The notes under the pieces were generated by a model, which had not been told where the DNA came from, did no database searches, and saw only the letters and a list, made by a program, of their open reading frames with translations. DNA of 6,777 bases from positions 1-6,777 of the forward strand of contig CAAFOA010000374.1 of the NCBI GenBank assembly GCA_900764415.1. The letters are read 5' to 3'. This stretch comes from an uncultured Collinsella sp. GTDB taxonomy: Bacteria; Actinomycetota; Coriobacteriia; Coriobacteriales; Coriobacteriaceae. Positions within the stretch are counted from its first letter, which is position 1. Each line of letters begins with the position of its first letter. Of the stretch, positions 1 through 4,658 are shown piece by piece. The translations under genes and the position numbers were made by a program.

Positions 1-48
1 CGAGATGCAGCGTAGTCTCGTGGGCTCGGAGATGTGTATAAGAGACAG
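1..48 (+). other. Illumina Nextera adapter contamination (P7 end + i7 index + Read 2 transposase adapter)
   Basis: Bases 1-6 (CGAGAT) match the 3' end of the Illumina P7 oligo. Bases 7-14 (GCAGCGTA) sit exactly where the 8-base i7 index belongs, and are the reverse complement of TACGCTGC, which I recall as index N721. Bases 15-48 match the Nextera Read 2 adapter and end with the 19-base Tn5 mosaic end AGATGTGTATAAGAGACAG (30-48). This is synthetic sequence, most likely from a short library insert that was read through. Phage sequence starts at 49, so anything translated across 1-48 is artefact. Confidence 0.98.
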
Positions 49-461
49 GCCTGTGGGAGTTCATGGGCGATACGCTCTTCGTCTCCGATGGGACGGGCTT
101 CGGTATCGCGGTCAACCCCGACACTCGCAATGAGAAGAAGAACGCCGTGGCGGACGGGGTGACACCGACGGCAGCGTGCATGCCGACGGCGGACGGCTAT
201 ATGCTCGACATCCAGTTCGTCAACGGCCTCATCTTGGGCAAGGGGCTCGGCGGCTCGGCGACGACCGGTGTCGGCGACTACTTCTACTTCGACACCTCCG
301 GCGGCAAAGTCAAGGGCACAATCCGTCTGGTTCGGTTCCTCGGCTACCTGGGGGACGGCTCGGTTGCCGGTCTTCGTTGCGCGAACTCGTGGATCTGGTC
401 CGGTGGGGCCGCTTGGTACTTCGTCTCCCGGCTTTCTGCTACGGGCCGTAGCCGGGGGTGA
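49..461 (+). CDS. DGR target protein, C-type-lectin-like variable domain, 5'-truncated (probable phage tail/receptor-binding protein)
   Basis: This is the C-terminal part of a larger gene. The frame (codons beginning at 51, 54 ...) is open right back to the adapter junction, so the ATG at 63 is probably an internal Met and not the start. The last 137 or so codons are present, ending with TGA at 459-461. The region before the VR has a GDYFYFDTSGG segment (about 276-308) and the VR encodes an AGLRCAN...WYFVSR pattern. Both resemble the C-type-lectin-like folds of DGR variable proteins, which hold diversified side chains on a stable ligand-binding face. Residues encoded by 326-438 are the variable ones. 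The reading ends seven codons after the VR (ATGRSRG), inside a hairpin. By family knowledge such phage proteins sit at tail tips and bind host receptors; a head fibre or other displayed protein is also possible because the N-terminal part is missing. The XkdW-like and CD1375-like genes downstream of the RT favour a tail role. DGR-target status is very secure; the exact virion role is inferred. Confidence 0.9.
326..438 (+). repeat. DGR variable repeat (VR)
   Basis: A 113-base direct repeat of the template at 539-651 (constant offset 213, no gaps, same codon phase). It is identical at all 92 positions where the template is not A. It differs at 15 of the 21 template-A positions: seven A to G (334, 351, 354, 363, 379, 405, 411) and eight A to T (345, 364, 390, 394, 396, 417, 433, 434). 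Resulting residue changes relative to the template are Q to R, N to Y, R to G, N to D, N to V, Y to C, R to W, N to I, R to W, R to G, T to A, N to Y and Q to L. It lies in the last third of the target gene and stops 20 bases before the stop codon begins. In known DGRs this segment is replaced by mutagenised cDNA copied from the TR. Confidence 0.97.
438..452 (+). other. Hairpin at the 3' edge of the VR (candidate retrohoming hairpin/cruciform)
   Basis: GCTACGG (438-444) and CCGTAGC (446-452) are perfect inverted repeats around one G, in practice a six-pair stem with a three-base loop. The element begins on the last base of the VR and is absent after the TR. In the Bordetella phage BPP-1 DGR a hairpin/cruciform just downstream of the VR is needed for efficient retrohoming. 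The position here fits that role, but the function is inferred. It overlaps the last codons of the target gene. Confidence 0.65.
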
Positions 462-462
462 A

Positions 463-497
463 TCAGGGCGTAGCCCTGAGAGGGGGCTGGCCCCCTC
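463..497 (+). other. Two abutting hairpins in the VR-TR spacer
   Basis: The first hairpin pairs TCAGGGC (463-469) with GCCCTGA (473-479) around a GTA loop. The second begins at the next base and pairs GAGGGGG (480-486) with CCCCCTC (491-497) around CTGG. A weaker outer pairing GTGAATC (458-464) with GATTCAC (513-519) could enclose both, though it would compete for two bases of the first stem. There is no T-run after the second stem, so an ordinary intrinsic terminator is not supported. They could shape the target mRNA 3' end, the 5' end of the TR transcript, or the retrohoming site. Confidence 0.6.
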
Positions 498-538
498 CTA
501 ACCCCAAACAGGGATTCACGGTGAGGGCGGCGCTGGTT

Positions 539-651
539 TCTGGTTCAGTTCCTCGGCAACCTGAGGAACGGCTCGAATGCCGGTCTTCGTTACGCGAACT
601 CGAGGAACAGGTCCGGTAGGGCCACTTGGAACTTCGTCTCCCGGCAATCTG
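539..651 (+). repeat. DGR template repeat (TR)
   Basis: The invariant donor copy of the VR, lying in non-coding DNA between target gene and RT, as is usual for DGRs. It holds 21 adenines in 14 codons when read in the VR phase: five AAC, one AAT, four AGG, and single CAG, TAC, ACT and CAA codons. Read in that phase it would encode a segment like GNLRNGSNAGLRYAN followed by SRNRSGRATWNFVSRQS, rich in Asn and Arg as expected for a mutagenesis template. Its RNA is the template for error-prone cDNA synthesis by the RT at 809-1840. Boundaries come from where identity with the VR stops: 538/325 and 652/439 both mismatch. Confidence 0.96.
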
Positions 652-680
652 TCTATAAATCTCTACTCGCACCGTGTCTA

Positions 681-710
681 CCGCGCCCGCCGCTTTCTGG
701 CGGGACGCGG
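681..710 (+). other. Strong GC-only hairpin between TR and RT
   Basis: CCGCGCCCGCC (681-691) pairs with GGCGGG (699-704) and CGCGG (706-710), giving eleven G-C pairs with one bulged A (705) and a seven-base loop GCTTTCT (692-698). It starts 30 bases after the TR ends. With no T-run it is not a standard terminator. A structural role in the DGR RNA, such as RT recognition or positioning of the cDNA start, is the likeliest reading but is inferred. Confidence 0.7.
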
Positions 711-808
711 CTCAGCCTGACTCCTTTGAGTGAAATTTGTCCGCAAGGCTCACGGGCTGGTAACCGCAAGGCGAACGCTCGTATGACAGACAGAAAGAGC
801 TTTGATCT

Positions 809-1840
809 ATGAAAACCTACTGCAAGGGCCTCGAGTTCACGCGCAAGAGCGTCGTCGAGGCCCTGCACCGATGGAAGAAAAGCGACTCCGGCAAGGAGAA
901 CGGCTGGCGCGTCGCCGACGAATACGGCACCGAGACGGCGTTTGTCGACCGCATCTGGCTAGAGCTCTCGACCGAGACGCTTACGTTCGAGCCGATTCGA
1001 ACCTACCTGAAGCACGACCCGAACAACGGCAAGCTGCGCGAGATAAGCGTCGAGAGCATCAAGCGGCAGGTGTGCAACTACCTGTGCGTTGGGGCACTCG
1101 AGCCGCTCCTTGCCGCCAAGGTCGGTTTCTGGCAGGTGCCGAGCGGCGTCAAGGGCAAGGGCGCGGCGCTGGGGATGCGCAAGCTCAGGCGCGCGGTTCA
1201 CCGCTTCGCCTACCACCTACACGTCGACATCCGCAACTGCTACGGCTCGATGCAGACGGCGATAGTGGAGGGTCTGGTGGCGCGCTACGTCAAGAACAGC
1301 CAGGTCCTCTACCTGCTCCATTCGCTGCTGTCGACGATGAACGGCGTCCTTATCCTCGGCAGCTACCTGTCGCTTCGGTTGGCGGCGTTCGTGATCTCGT
1401 TCGCGTACCATGCGGTCGAGGAGGCGGCGAAGGAGCGGCGCGGCAAGCGCGTGAGGCTCGCGGGATGCCAGGTGTGGTACGCCGACGACGGCTATTTTCT
1501 CGGCAACTCAAAGCGCTCGCTCAGGAAGGCCGCGGCCATCGCCGCGCGCGTTTTGGGGCGGCTAGGATTGTCGCTGAAACCGTGGAAGGTGAGGCGCAAC
1601 GGCGCCGAGCCCATCGACTTCGCGGGCTATCGCATCTGGTGCGCTCGCGGGCGCCGGGTCGACTTGCGAAAGAGGCTCTGGAAACGACTGCGACGCGCGT
1701 TCGCGCGCTACATGCGCAGGCGCACCGAGCGCTTGGCGAGGCGCGTGTGCTCTTACTGGGGCTGGCTGAAAACGGCCGTCATGGAGCACCAGATGAACGT
1801 CAAGCGGTGCATATTCAACGCGGCGAGGGCCGTGGGTTAG
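809..1840 (+). CDS. DGR-type reverse transcriptase
   Basis: A 343-aa protein, a usual length for DGR RTs. It would copy the TR RNA into cDNA with errors opposite adenines, supplying the VR donor. Visible landmarks, in order: a GKLREISVESIKRQV segment followed by FWQVPSGVKGKGAALG, like the early RT motifs of this clade; HVDIRNCYGS with catalytic Asp140; GSYLSL at 184-189, in the place of the DGR hallmark GxxxSQ; YADD at 224-227 with catalytic Asp226 and Asp227; and a basic C-terminal region with SYWGWLK (315-321), a thumb-like segment. All three catalytic aspartates are present, so the enzyme looks intact. The Gln of GxxxSQ is replaced by Leu189. No maturase or endonuclease domain is seen, against a group II intron RT. 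The ATG at 809 has only a weak upstream AGAAAGAG; it is preceded by the 157-base TR spacer, consistent with one transcript serving as both template RNA and RT message. An AGGAGG at 1839-1844 overlaps its stop and serves the next gene. Confidence 0.95.
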   Translation: MKTYCKGLEFTRKSVVEALHRWKKSDSGKENGWRVADEYGTETAFVDRIWLELSTETLTFEPIRTYLKHDPNNGKLREISVESIKRQVCNYLCVGALEPLLAAKVGFWQVPSGVKGKGAALGMRKLRRAVHRFAYHLHVDIRNCYGSMQTAIVEGLVARYVKNSQVLYLLHSLLSTMNGVLILGSYLSLRLAAFVISFAYHAVEEAAKERRGKRVRLAGCQVWYADDGYFLGNSKRSLRKAAAIAARVLGRLGLSLKPWKVRRNGAEPIDFAGYRIWCARGRRVDLRKRLWKRLRRAFARYMRRRTERLARRVCSYWGWLKTAVMEHQMNVKRCIFNAARAVG

Positions 1841-1850
1841 GAGGAAAAAT

Positions 1851-2192
1851 ATGGTTGTGAAGTCGGAGCGAACGGGCGAGAGGCCCGAGACGGTCGAGAT
1901 CGCGGGGACCGACGTCTGGCTGCGCCGCGGCATCGCCGAGGGCGAGCGCGAGGAGCAGGGGGGCGAGGGCGGTTCCGTCAAGGTGAAGGTGTTCACCTAC
2001 GAGGAGCTGCACTTCACCGACCCGACGGGCGAGCTGACGGTCGATGGCGCAAAGGCCGACTTTGACACCGTCTGGACGGCGCACGAGGCGGACGGCATGA
2101 GCATGGAGGAGCAGATCGCATCGCTCCAGCAGCAGGTCGCCGACTCGCAAGCGGCCCTTCTCGAGCTCGGCGACATCGTTGGAGGTGAGTAA
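1851..2192 (+). CDS. XkdW-like phage tail accessory protein (tentative)
   Basis: A 113-aa acidic protein starting at ATG 1851, six bases after an ideal AGGAGG (1839-1844) that overlaps the RT stop, so it is probably co-translated with the RT. The N-terminal part has VEIAGTDVWLRRGI and FTYEELHFT segments. The last third (from about residue 82, MSMEEQIASLQQQVADSQ onward) is a likely short coiled coil. This arrangement, followed by a tiny CD1375/XkdX-like protein, resembles the XkdW-like genes found after tail-fibre genes in PBSX-like and clostridial phages, where they may assist fibre assembly or attachment. The resemblance is one of layout and general sequence pattern; I see no decisive motif. 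It does not look like Avd, the basic four-helix DGR accessory protein. The internal EGEREEQGGEGG stretch looks like a flexible linker. Confidence 0.55.
   Translation: MVVKSERTGERPETVEIAGTDVWLRRGIAEGEREEQGGEGGSVKVKVFTYEELHFTDPTGELTVDGAKADFDTVWTAHEADGMSMEEQIASLQQQVADSQAALLELGDIVGGE
2181..2185 (+). promoter_or_regulatory. Ribosome binding site selecting a TTG start
   Basis: GGAGG at 2181-2185 lies inside the last codons of the preceding gene and eight bases before TTG 2194. An in-frame GTG at 2185 overlaps this site and has no SD of its own, so TTG 2194 is the better start. The one-base gap between the stop (2190-2192) and TTG implies translational coupling. Confidence 0.75.
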
Positions 2193-2193
2193 C

Positions 2194-2304
2194 TTGGCGA
2201 AGATCTACTACCGCGCCGTGAAAAGCGGCAAGCGCACGCTCGAGAGCGTTCCCGAGCGCTGGCGCGACGAGGTGCGCCAGATGCTAGAGGCAGACGGCGA
2301 GTAG
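2194..2304 (+). CDS. Small CD1375/XkdX-like tail-module protein
   Basis: A 36-aa protein beginning MAKIYYRAVKSGKRTLESVP and ending in VRQMLEADGE, too short for most ORF callers. The pattern (Y..AVKSGK.TLE.VPE.WR.EV..ML) matches, from memory, the CD1375-like small proteins that follow tail-fibre genes in clostridial and related phages; XkdX occupies the same place in PBSX. Their function is not known. It starts at TTG 2194 on GGAGG 2181-2185, one base after the preceding stop, and is the last gene before a strong terminator three bases after its stop. The gene order supports the idea that the DGR target is a tail protein. Confidence 0.75.
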   Translation: MAKIYYRAVKSGKRTLESVPERWRDEVRQMLEADGE

Positions 2305-2306
2305 GG

Positions 2307-2336
2307 AAGGGCCCCGGCTTCGGTCGGGGCCCTTTT
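2307..2336 (+). terminator. Intrinsic terminator closing the DGR/tail unit
   Basis: AAGGGCCCCG (2307-2316) pairs with CGGGGCCCTT (2325-2334). The stem continues through a G-T pair (2317-2324) and a C-G pair (2318-2323) that closes a TTCG loop (2319-2322), the extra-stable UUCG tetraloop. A run of four T follows at 2333-2336. It separates the DGR/tail genes from the head genes. Confidence 0.92.
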
Positions 2337-2371
2337 CCGTTATGCGCGGGCGACCATGCGTGCCGACGATT

Positions 2372-2376
2372 GGAGG
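2372..2376 (+). promoter_or_regulatory. Ribosome binding site selecting ATG 2383
   Basis: GGAGG lies six bases before ATG 2383. The in-frame ATG at 2356 has no comparable site and would be nine codons longer, so 2383 is preferred for the minor head gene. Confidence 0.75.
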
Positions 2377-2382
2377 CGGCGC

Positions 2383-4128
2383 ATGGCGAAGGATAGCGCT
2401 CACGAGTTCTCAGACGCCGAGATTCGGGCGTTCGAGCGCGAGGTGGCGGGAGTGTACGGCGAGGCGAGCAAGACGGCCTACGCCAACCTCAAGCGCTATC
2501 TGGCGCAGTTCGAGGCCGACGACGAGAAGATGCGCGGGCGGCTCGAGGCCGGCGAGATCACCAAGGCGCAATACAGGTCTTGGCGAAGCGGGAAGATAGC
2601 GGCGGGCAGGCGCTACCGAATCGTCCTCAAGCAGTGCGCCGAGGCCATGACGCATGCGAACGTCGTCGCAGCCGCCGCCATCGAGGGCAGGCTGCCCGAG
2701 GTCTACGTCGAGAACTACAACTACGGCACGTGGCAGGTCGAGAGCGCCGTGGGCGTTGACACGGCCTACGCACTGCAGGACGCGTCGACCGTGCAGAGGC
2801 TGCTCACCGACCACGACTCCTACCTGCCCAAGCCGTCCGTCAACGTCGCCAAGGACGTGGCGTGGAACCGCCGGCTCATAGCCAACCAGATCACGCAGGG
2901 CGTGCTGCTCGGCGAGTCGATACCCAAGATCGCGAAGCGCATCCAGGACGTGGCGGGGTCCAACCGCGCGGCAGCGGTGCGCTTGGCGCGGACCTCGACG
3001 ACGGCGGCGGAGAACGCCGGACGCGTCGACAGCTACAAGAGGGCCAAGGGGCTCGGCATCAATGTGCAGCAGGAATGGGTGGCGACGCTCGACCTGCGCA
3101 CGCGCTCGAGCCACAGGAAGATTGACCGCGAGAAGGTCGAGGTCGGCGAGAAGTTCAGCAACGGGTGTCGCTACCCGGGCGACCCCGAGGCGCCGTATGC
3201 CGAGACGTGCAACTGCCGATGCACACTGGTGGCGTGCTGCGACGGGCTTGACGTGCTCGACGGCGAGCGTTTCAGCCGCCTGCCCGAGGGCATGACCTAC
3301 GAGGAATGGAAGGCGGGCAAGCCCGCCGTCAACGGCACCAAGCCCGCGAACCGCACCATCTCAGAGTTCATGGAAATGCCTGGAACCAAGCGCAAGCTGG
3401 ATACGGCGGGCGTGTCCAAGACCGAGGCGCGAAAGCGGCTCTCGCGGCAGCTTGAGGACTACGGCATACCGTCGAGCGGGTTTAGGAAAATGTCGGCGGG
3501 CGACCAGCAAAAGGTGCTGGACTCGGCGCTCGGCACGGTCTACGAGGGCGGCGGGAAATCGAGAGCTAAGCCGGTAGAGCACTCAATGGAGTTCGCGGTG
3601 GATATGGGGAAGATCGCGAGCAGGGACTACAGGGCAAAGGTGTCTAAAGCCGTCGGCAAAGATGCCGCGGACGGCGTACATGCGAGCATAAGACGCATCC
3701 TCAGCCACCGAGGGGGCACGAACGGCGAGGACCTTTACGCCATCGACTTGTCAACGGGCAAGACAATCACGAGCTGCGTTAACTCGACCATCGGCAGCAC
3801 CGTGGTCCCTCCGGCGAAGTTCGGCAAGAAGGTCGAGGCGGCAATCGGGGACGGTCGGCGCGTAGTGCTGCTCCACAACCACCCGGCCTCTGGCATCCCT
3901 AGCGCGGCTGACCTTTTGGCGGTCGGCGGCAAGGGCTGCGAGATGGGGATAATCGCAGCTCACGATGGAAGTATCTACACGTTCGAGAAGGTTTCCGAGC
4001 CGGATGCGTCCTATAATGTCGATGAGGTGAAGTACCTTAGAATCCAAAGGCTTTACGGCGGCAACGAGGACAGGCTGTTTCGGGCGATTGAGGAGAGGTT
4101 CGGTTTCAAGATTGAGCATCATGAATGA
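2383..4128 (+). CDS. Phage minor head protein (SPP1 gp7-like) with C-terminal JAMM/RadC-like domain
   Basis: A 581-aa protein with three recognisable parts. Residues about 1-230 are a mostly helical minor-head region. Residues about 236-287 hold the SPP1 gp7-type signature: LDLRTRSSHRKIDRE, then NGCRYPGD, then a Cys cluster CNCRC before LVACCDG. This family joins the portal region and assists head morphogenesis or DNA ejection. After an RLPEGMTYEEWKAGK linker, the C-terminal part (about 400-581) has NGEDLYAID with Glu449 and LHNHPASGIPSAAD with His498, His500, Ser507 and Asp510, then a HDGSIYTFEK strand. This resembles a JAMM/MPN (RadC-like) metal site, with six rather than seven residues between His500 and Ser507. 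Whether it is an active metalloprotease is unknown; phage minor head proteins often carry variable C-terminal enzyme or toxin-like domains. Base composition drops toward the 3' end, and the stop overlaps the next gene by eight bases, suggesting the C-terminal domain and the small downstream gene form an exchangeable unit. Confidence 0.85.
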   Translation: MAKDSAHEFSDAEIRAFEREVAGVYGEASKTAYANLKRYLAQFEADDEKMRGRLEAGEITKAQYRSWRSGKIAAGRRYRIVLKQCAEAMTHANVVAAAAIEGRLPEVYVENYNYGTWQVESAVGVDTAYALQDASTVQRLLTDHDSYLPKPSVNVAKDVAWNRRLIANQITQGVLLGESIPKIAKRIQDVAGSNRAAAVRLARTSTTAAENAGRVDSYKRAKGLGINVQQEWVATLDLRTRSSHRKIDREKVEVGEKFSNGCRYPGDPEAPYAETCNCRCTLVACCDGLDVLDGERFSRLPEGMTYEEWKAGKPAVNGTKPANRTISEFMEMPGTKRKLDTAGVSKTEARKRLSRQLEDYGIPSSGFRKMSAGDQQKVLDSALGTVYEGGGKSRAKPVEHSMEFAVDMGKIASRDYRAKVSKAVGKDAADGVHASIRRILSHRGGTNGEDLYAIDLSTGKTITSCVNSTIGSTVVPPAKFGKKVEAAIGDGRRVVLLHNHPASGIPSAADLLAVGGKGCEMGIIAAHDGSIYTFEKVSEPDASYNVDEVKYLRIQRLYGGNEDRLFRAIEERFGFKIEHHE

Positions 4129-4354
4129 CATACTCAACGAAGCCGTTAGCTATCTCGACGGAAGAGACGACGTCGACGCTATAGGTCACGTTCTCGATTC
4201 CAAGCCTAAAGCCGTTCAGGAGCTATGGCTTAAAGAGGCCAAATACGACGACGAGAATCGTAGGGAGTACTACGAGCTGTTTGGCCCGGATAAGTTCGAG
4301 GATGCTCTTGAAGCCGATATAGTCGAGATATTCGAAAGCGAACTAAATAACTAG
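4121..4354 (+). CDS. Small acidic protein of unknown function, overlapping the minor head gene
   Basis: 77 residues from ATG 4121, beginning MNDILNEAVSYLDGRDDVDA and ending ESELNN. It is rich in Asp and Glu and looks helical; no membrane segment or known domain is recognised. Its start overlaps the minor head stop by eight bases (ATGAATGA), so coupled translation is likely. An upstream in-frame TTG at 4088 is possible, but the extra residues lie inside the preceding gene and look unlike the rest. GC is 111 of 234 (47%) by hand count, against about 64% in the capsid gene, which points to a different origin. Small acidic partners directly behind a variable C-terminal enzymatic domain are typical of immunity or regulatory proteins, so it may bind or restrain the JAMM-like domain. 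That is inference only. Confidence 0.7.
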   Translation: MNDILNEAVSYLDGRDDVDAIGHVLDSKPKAVQELWLKEAKYDDENRREYYELFGPDKFEDALEADIVEIFESELNN

Positions 4355-4360
4355 CCAACA

Positions 4361-4385
4361 GGCCCCGCCACGGCGGGGCTTTTTT
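4361..4385 (+). terminator. Intrinsic terminator after the small acidic gene
   Basis: GCCCCGCC (4362-4369) pairs with GGCGGGGC (4372-4379), effectively seven pairs with a four-base loop, extended by a G-T pair (4361-4380) and followed by six T (4380-4385). It starts seven bases after the stop of the acidic protein, so the minor head gene and its partner could end here, or read-through could feed the capsid genes. Confidence 0.92.
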
Positions 4386-4436
4386 CATGCCGCGTGACCG
4401 TGCCGTGACACTGCCCGCAGAGAGATTGGGGCAGGC

Positions 4437-4658
4437 ATGAAAGAGCTATTCACTTGTGCGAACTGCGGCGACTGCGCCGTAAAGCTGGGCTTCGGCTTCA
4501 CGTTCCCGGATACCTACATCTGCACGCAGCGCGGCGACGAGGTCGAGCCCGACGACGGCTGCACGCTCGGGTGCGAGGGTGTTCCGGTGCAAGCCATCGA
4601 GGCCATCGAGGCGGACGTCGACGGGCGCGTTGGCTACGGCTGCGAGGTGCTCGACTGA
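4437..4658 (+). CDS. Small Cys-rich acidic phage protein, unknown function
   Basis: 73 residues with seven cysteines: Cys7, Cys10, Cys13 (CANCGDC), Cys29, Cys42, Cys46 and Cys69. The CxxC pairs spaced along the chain could form a small zinc-binding or disulfide-bonded fold, but it matches no family I know. The C-terminal part is acidic. The start at ATG 4437 has only a weak GGGGCAGG upstream. Its stop overlaps the next start as TGATG (4656-4660), so the two are probably translated together. It is the first gene after a terminator, so a promoter may lie in 4386-4436, although I could not identify one. Confidence 0.7.
   Translation: MKELFTCANCGDCAVKLGFGFTFPDTYICTQRGDEVEPDDGCTLGCEGVPVQAIEAIEADVDGRVGYGCEVLD

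Larger units (their letters stand above)
539..808 (+). ncRNA. Probable DGR TR-spacer RNA (TR plus 157-base structured leader of the RT)
   Basis: In studied DGRs the RT uses an RNA made of the TR plus adjoining spacer, and the spacer between TR and RT is required to start cDNA synthesis. Here 652-808 contains no credible gene and lies in that place. It contains the strong hairpin at 681-710. It also has a possible stem AGCCT (714-718) with AGGCT (746-750) enclosing ACTC/GAGT (720-723 with 728-731), and a direct repeat CCGCAAGGC at 741-749 and 764-772. The ends of the RNA cannot be placed from sequence; no convincing promoter was found. The 5' end may lie in 498-538, which holds nothing else recognisable. 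Confidence 0.5.

Noticed and set aside
480..497. GC-rich hairpin as a terminator of the target gene
   Set aside because: No T-run follows; a terminator here would also separate target from TR transcription, which cannot be judged from sequence.
626..659. TATAAA (654-659) as a promoter -10 for the RT
   Set aside because: The only -35-like match (TTGGAA, 626-631) is 22 bases away, too far, and TR and RT are normally transcribed together.
802..1860. A 352-codon open frame overlapping the RT in another phase
   Set aside because: It is Arg-rich with low-complexity composition, typical of an off-phase reading of GC-rich DNA; the overlapping frame has all RT motifs.
2356..2382. Upstream ATG for the minor head gene
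   Set aside because: It lacks an SD, while ATG 2383 has GGAGG six bases upstream.
2410..3114. A 234-codon minus-strand open frame opposite the minor head gene
   Set aside because: Arg/Val/Leu-rich antisense shadow of a recognised family member.
4088..4120. Earlier TTG start for the small acidic protein
   Set aside because: The added residues (MRRGSVSRLSI) are basic, lie wholly inside the preceding gene and do not resemble the acidic body; ATG 4121 overlaps the stop in the usual coupled manner.
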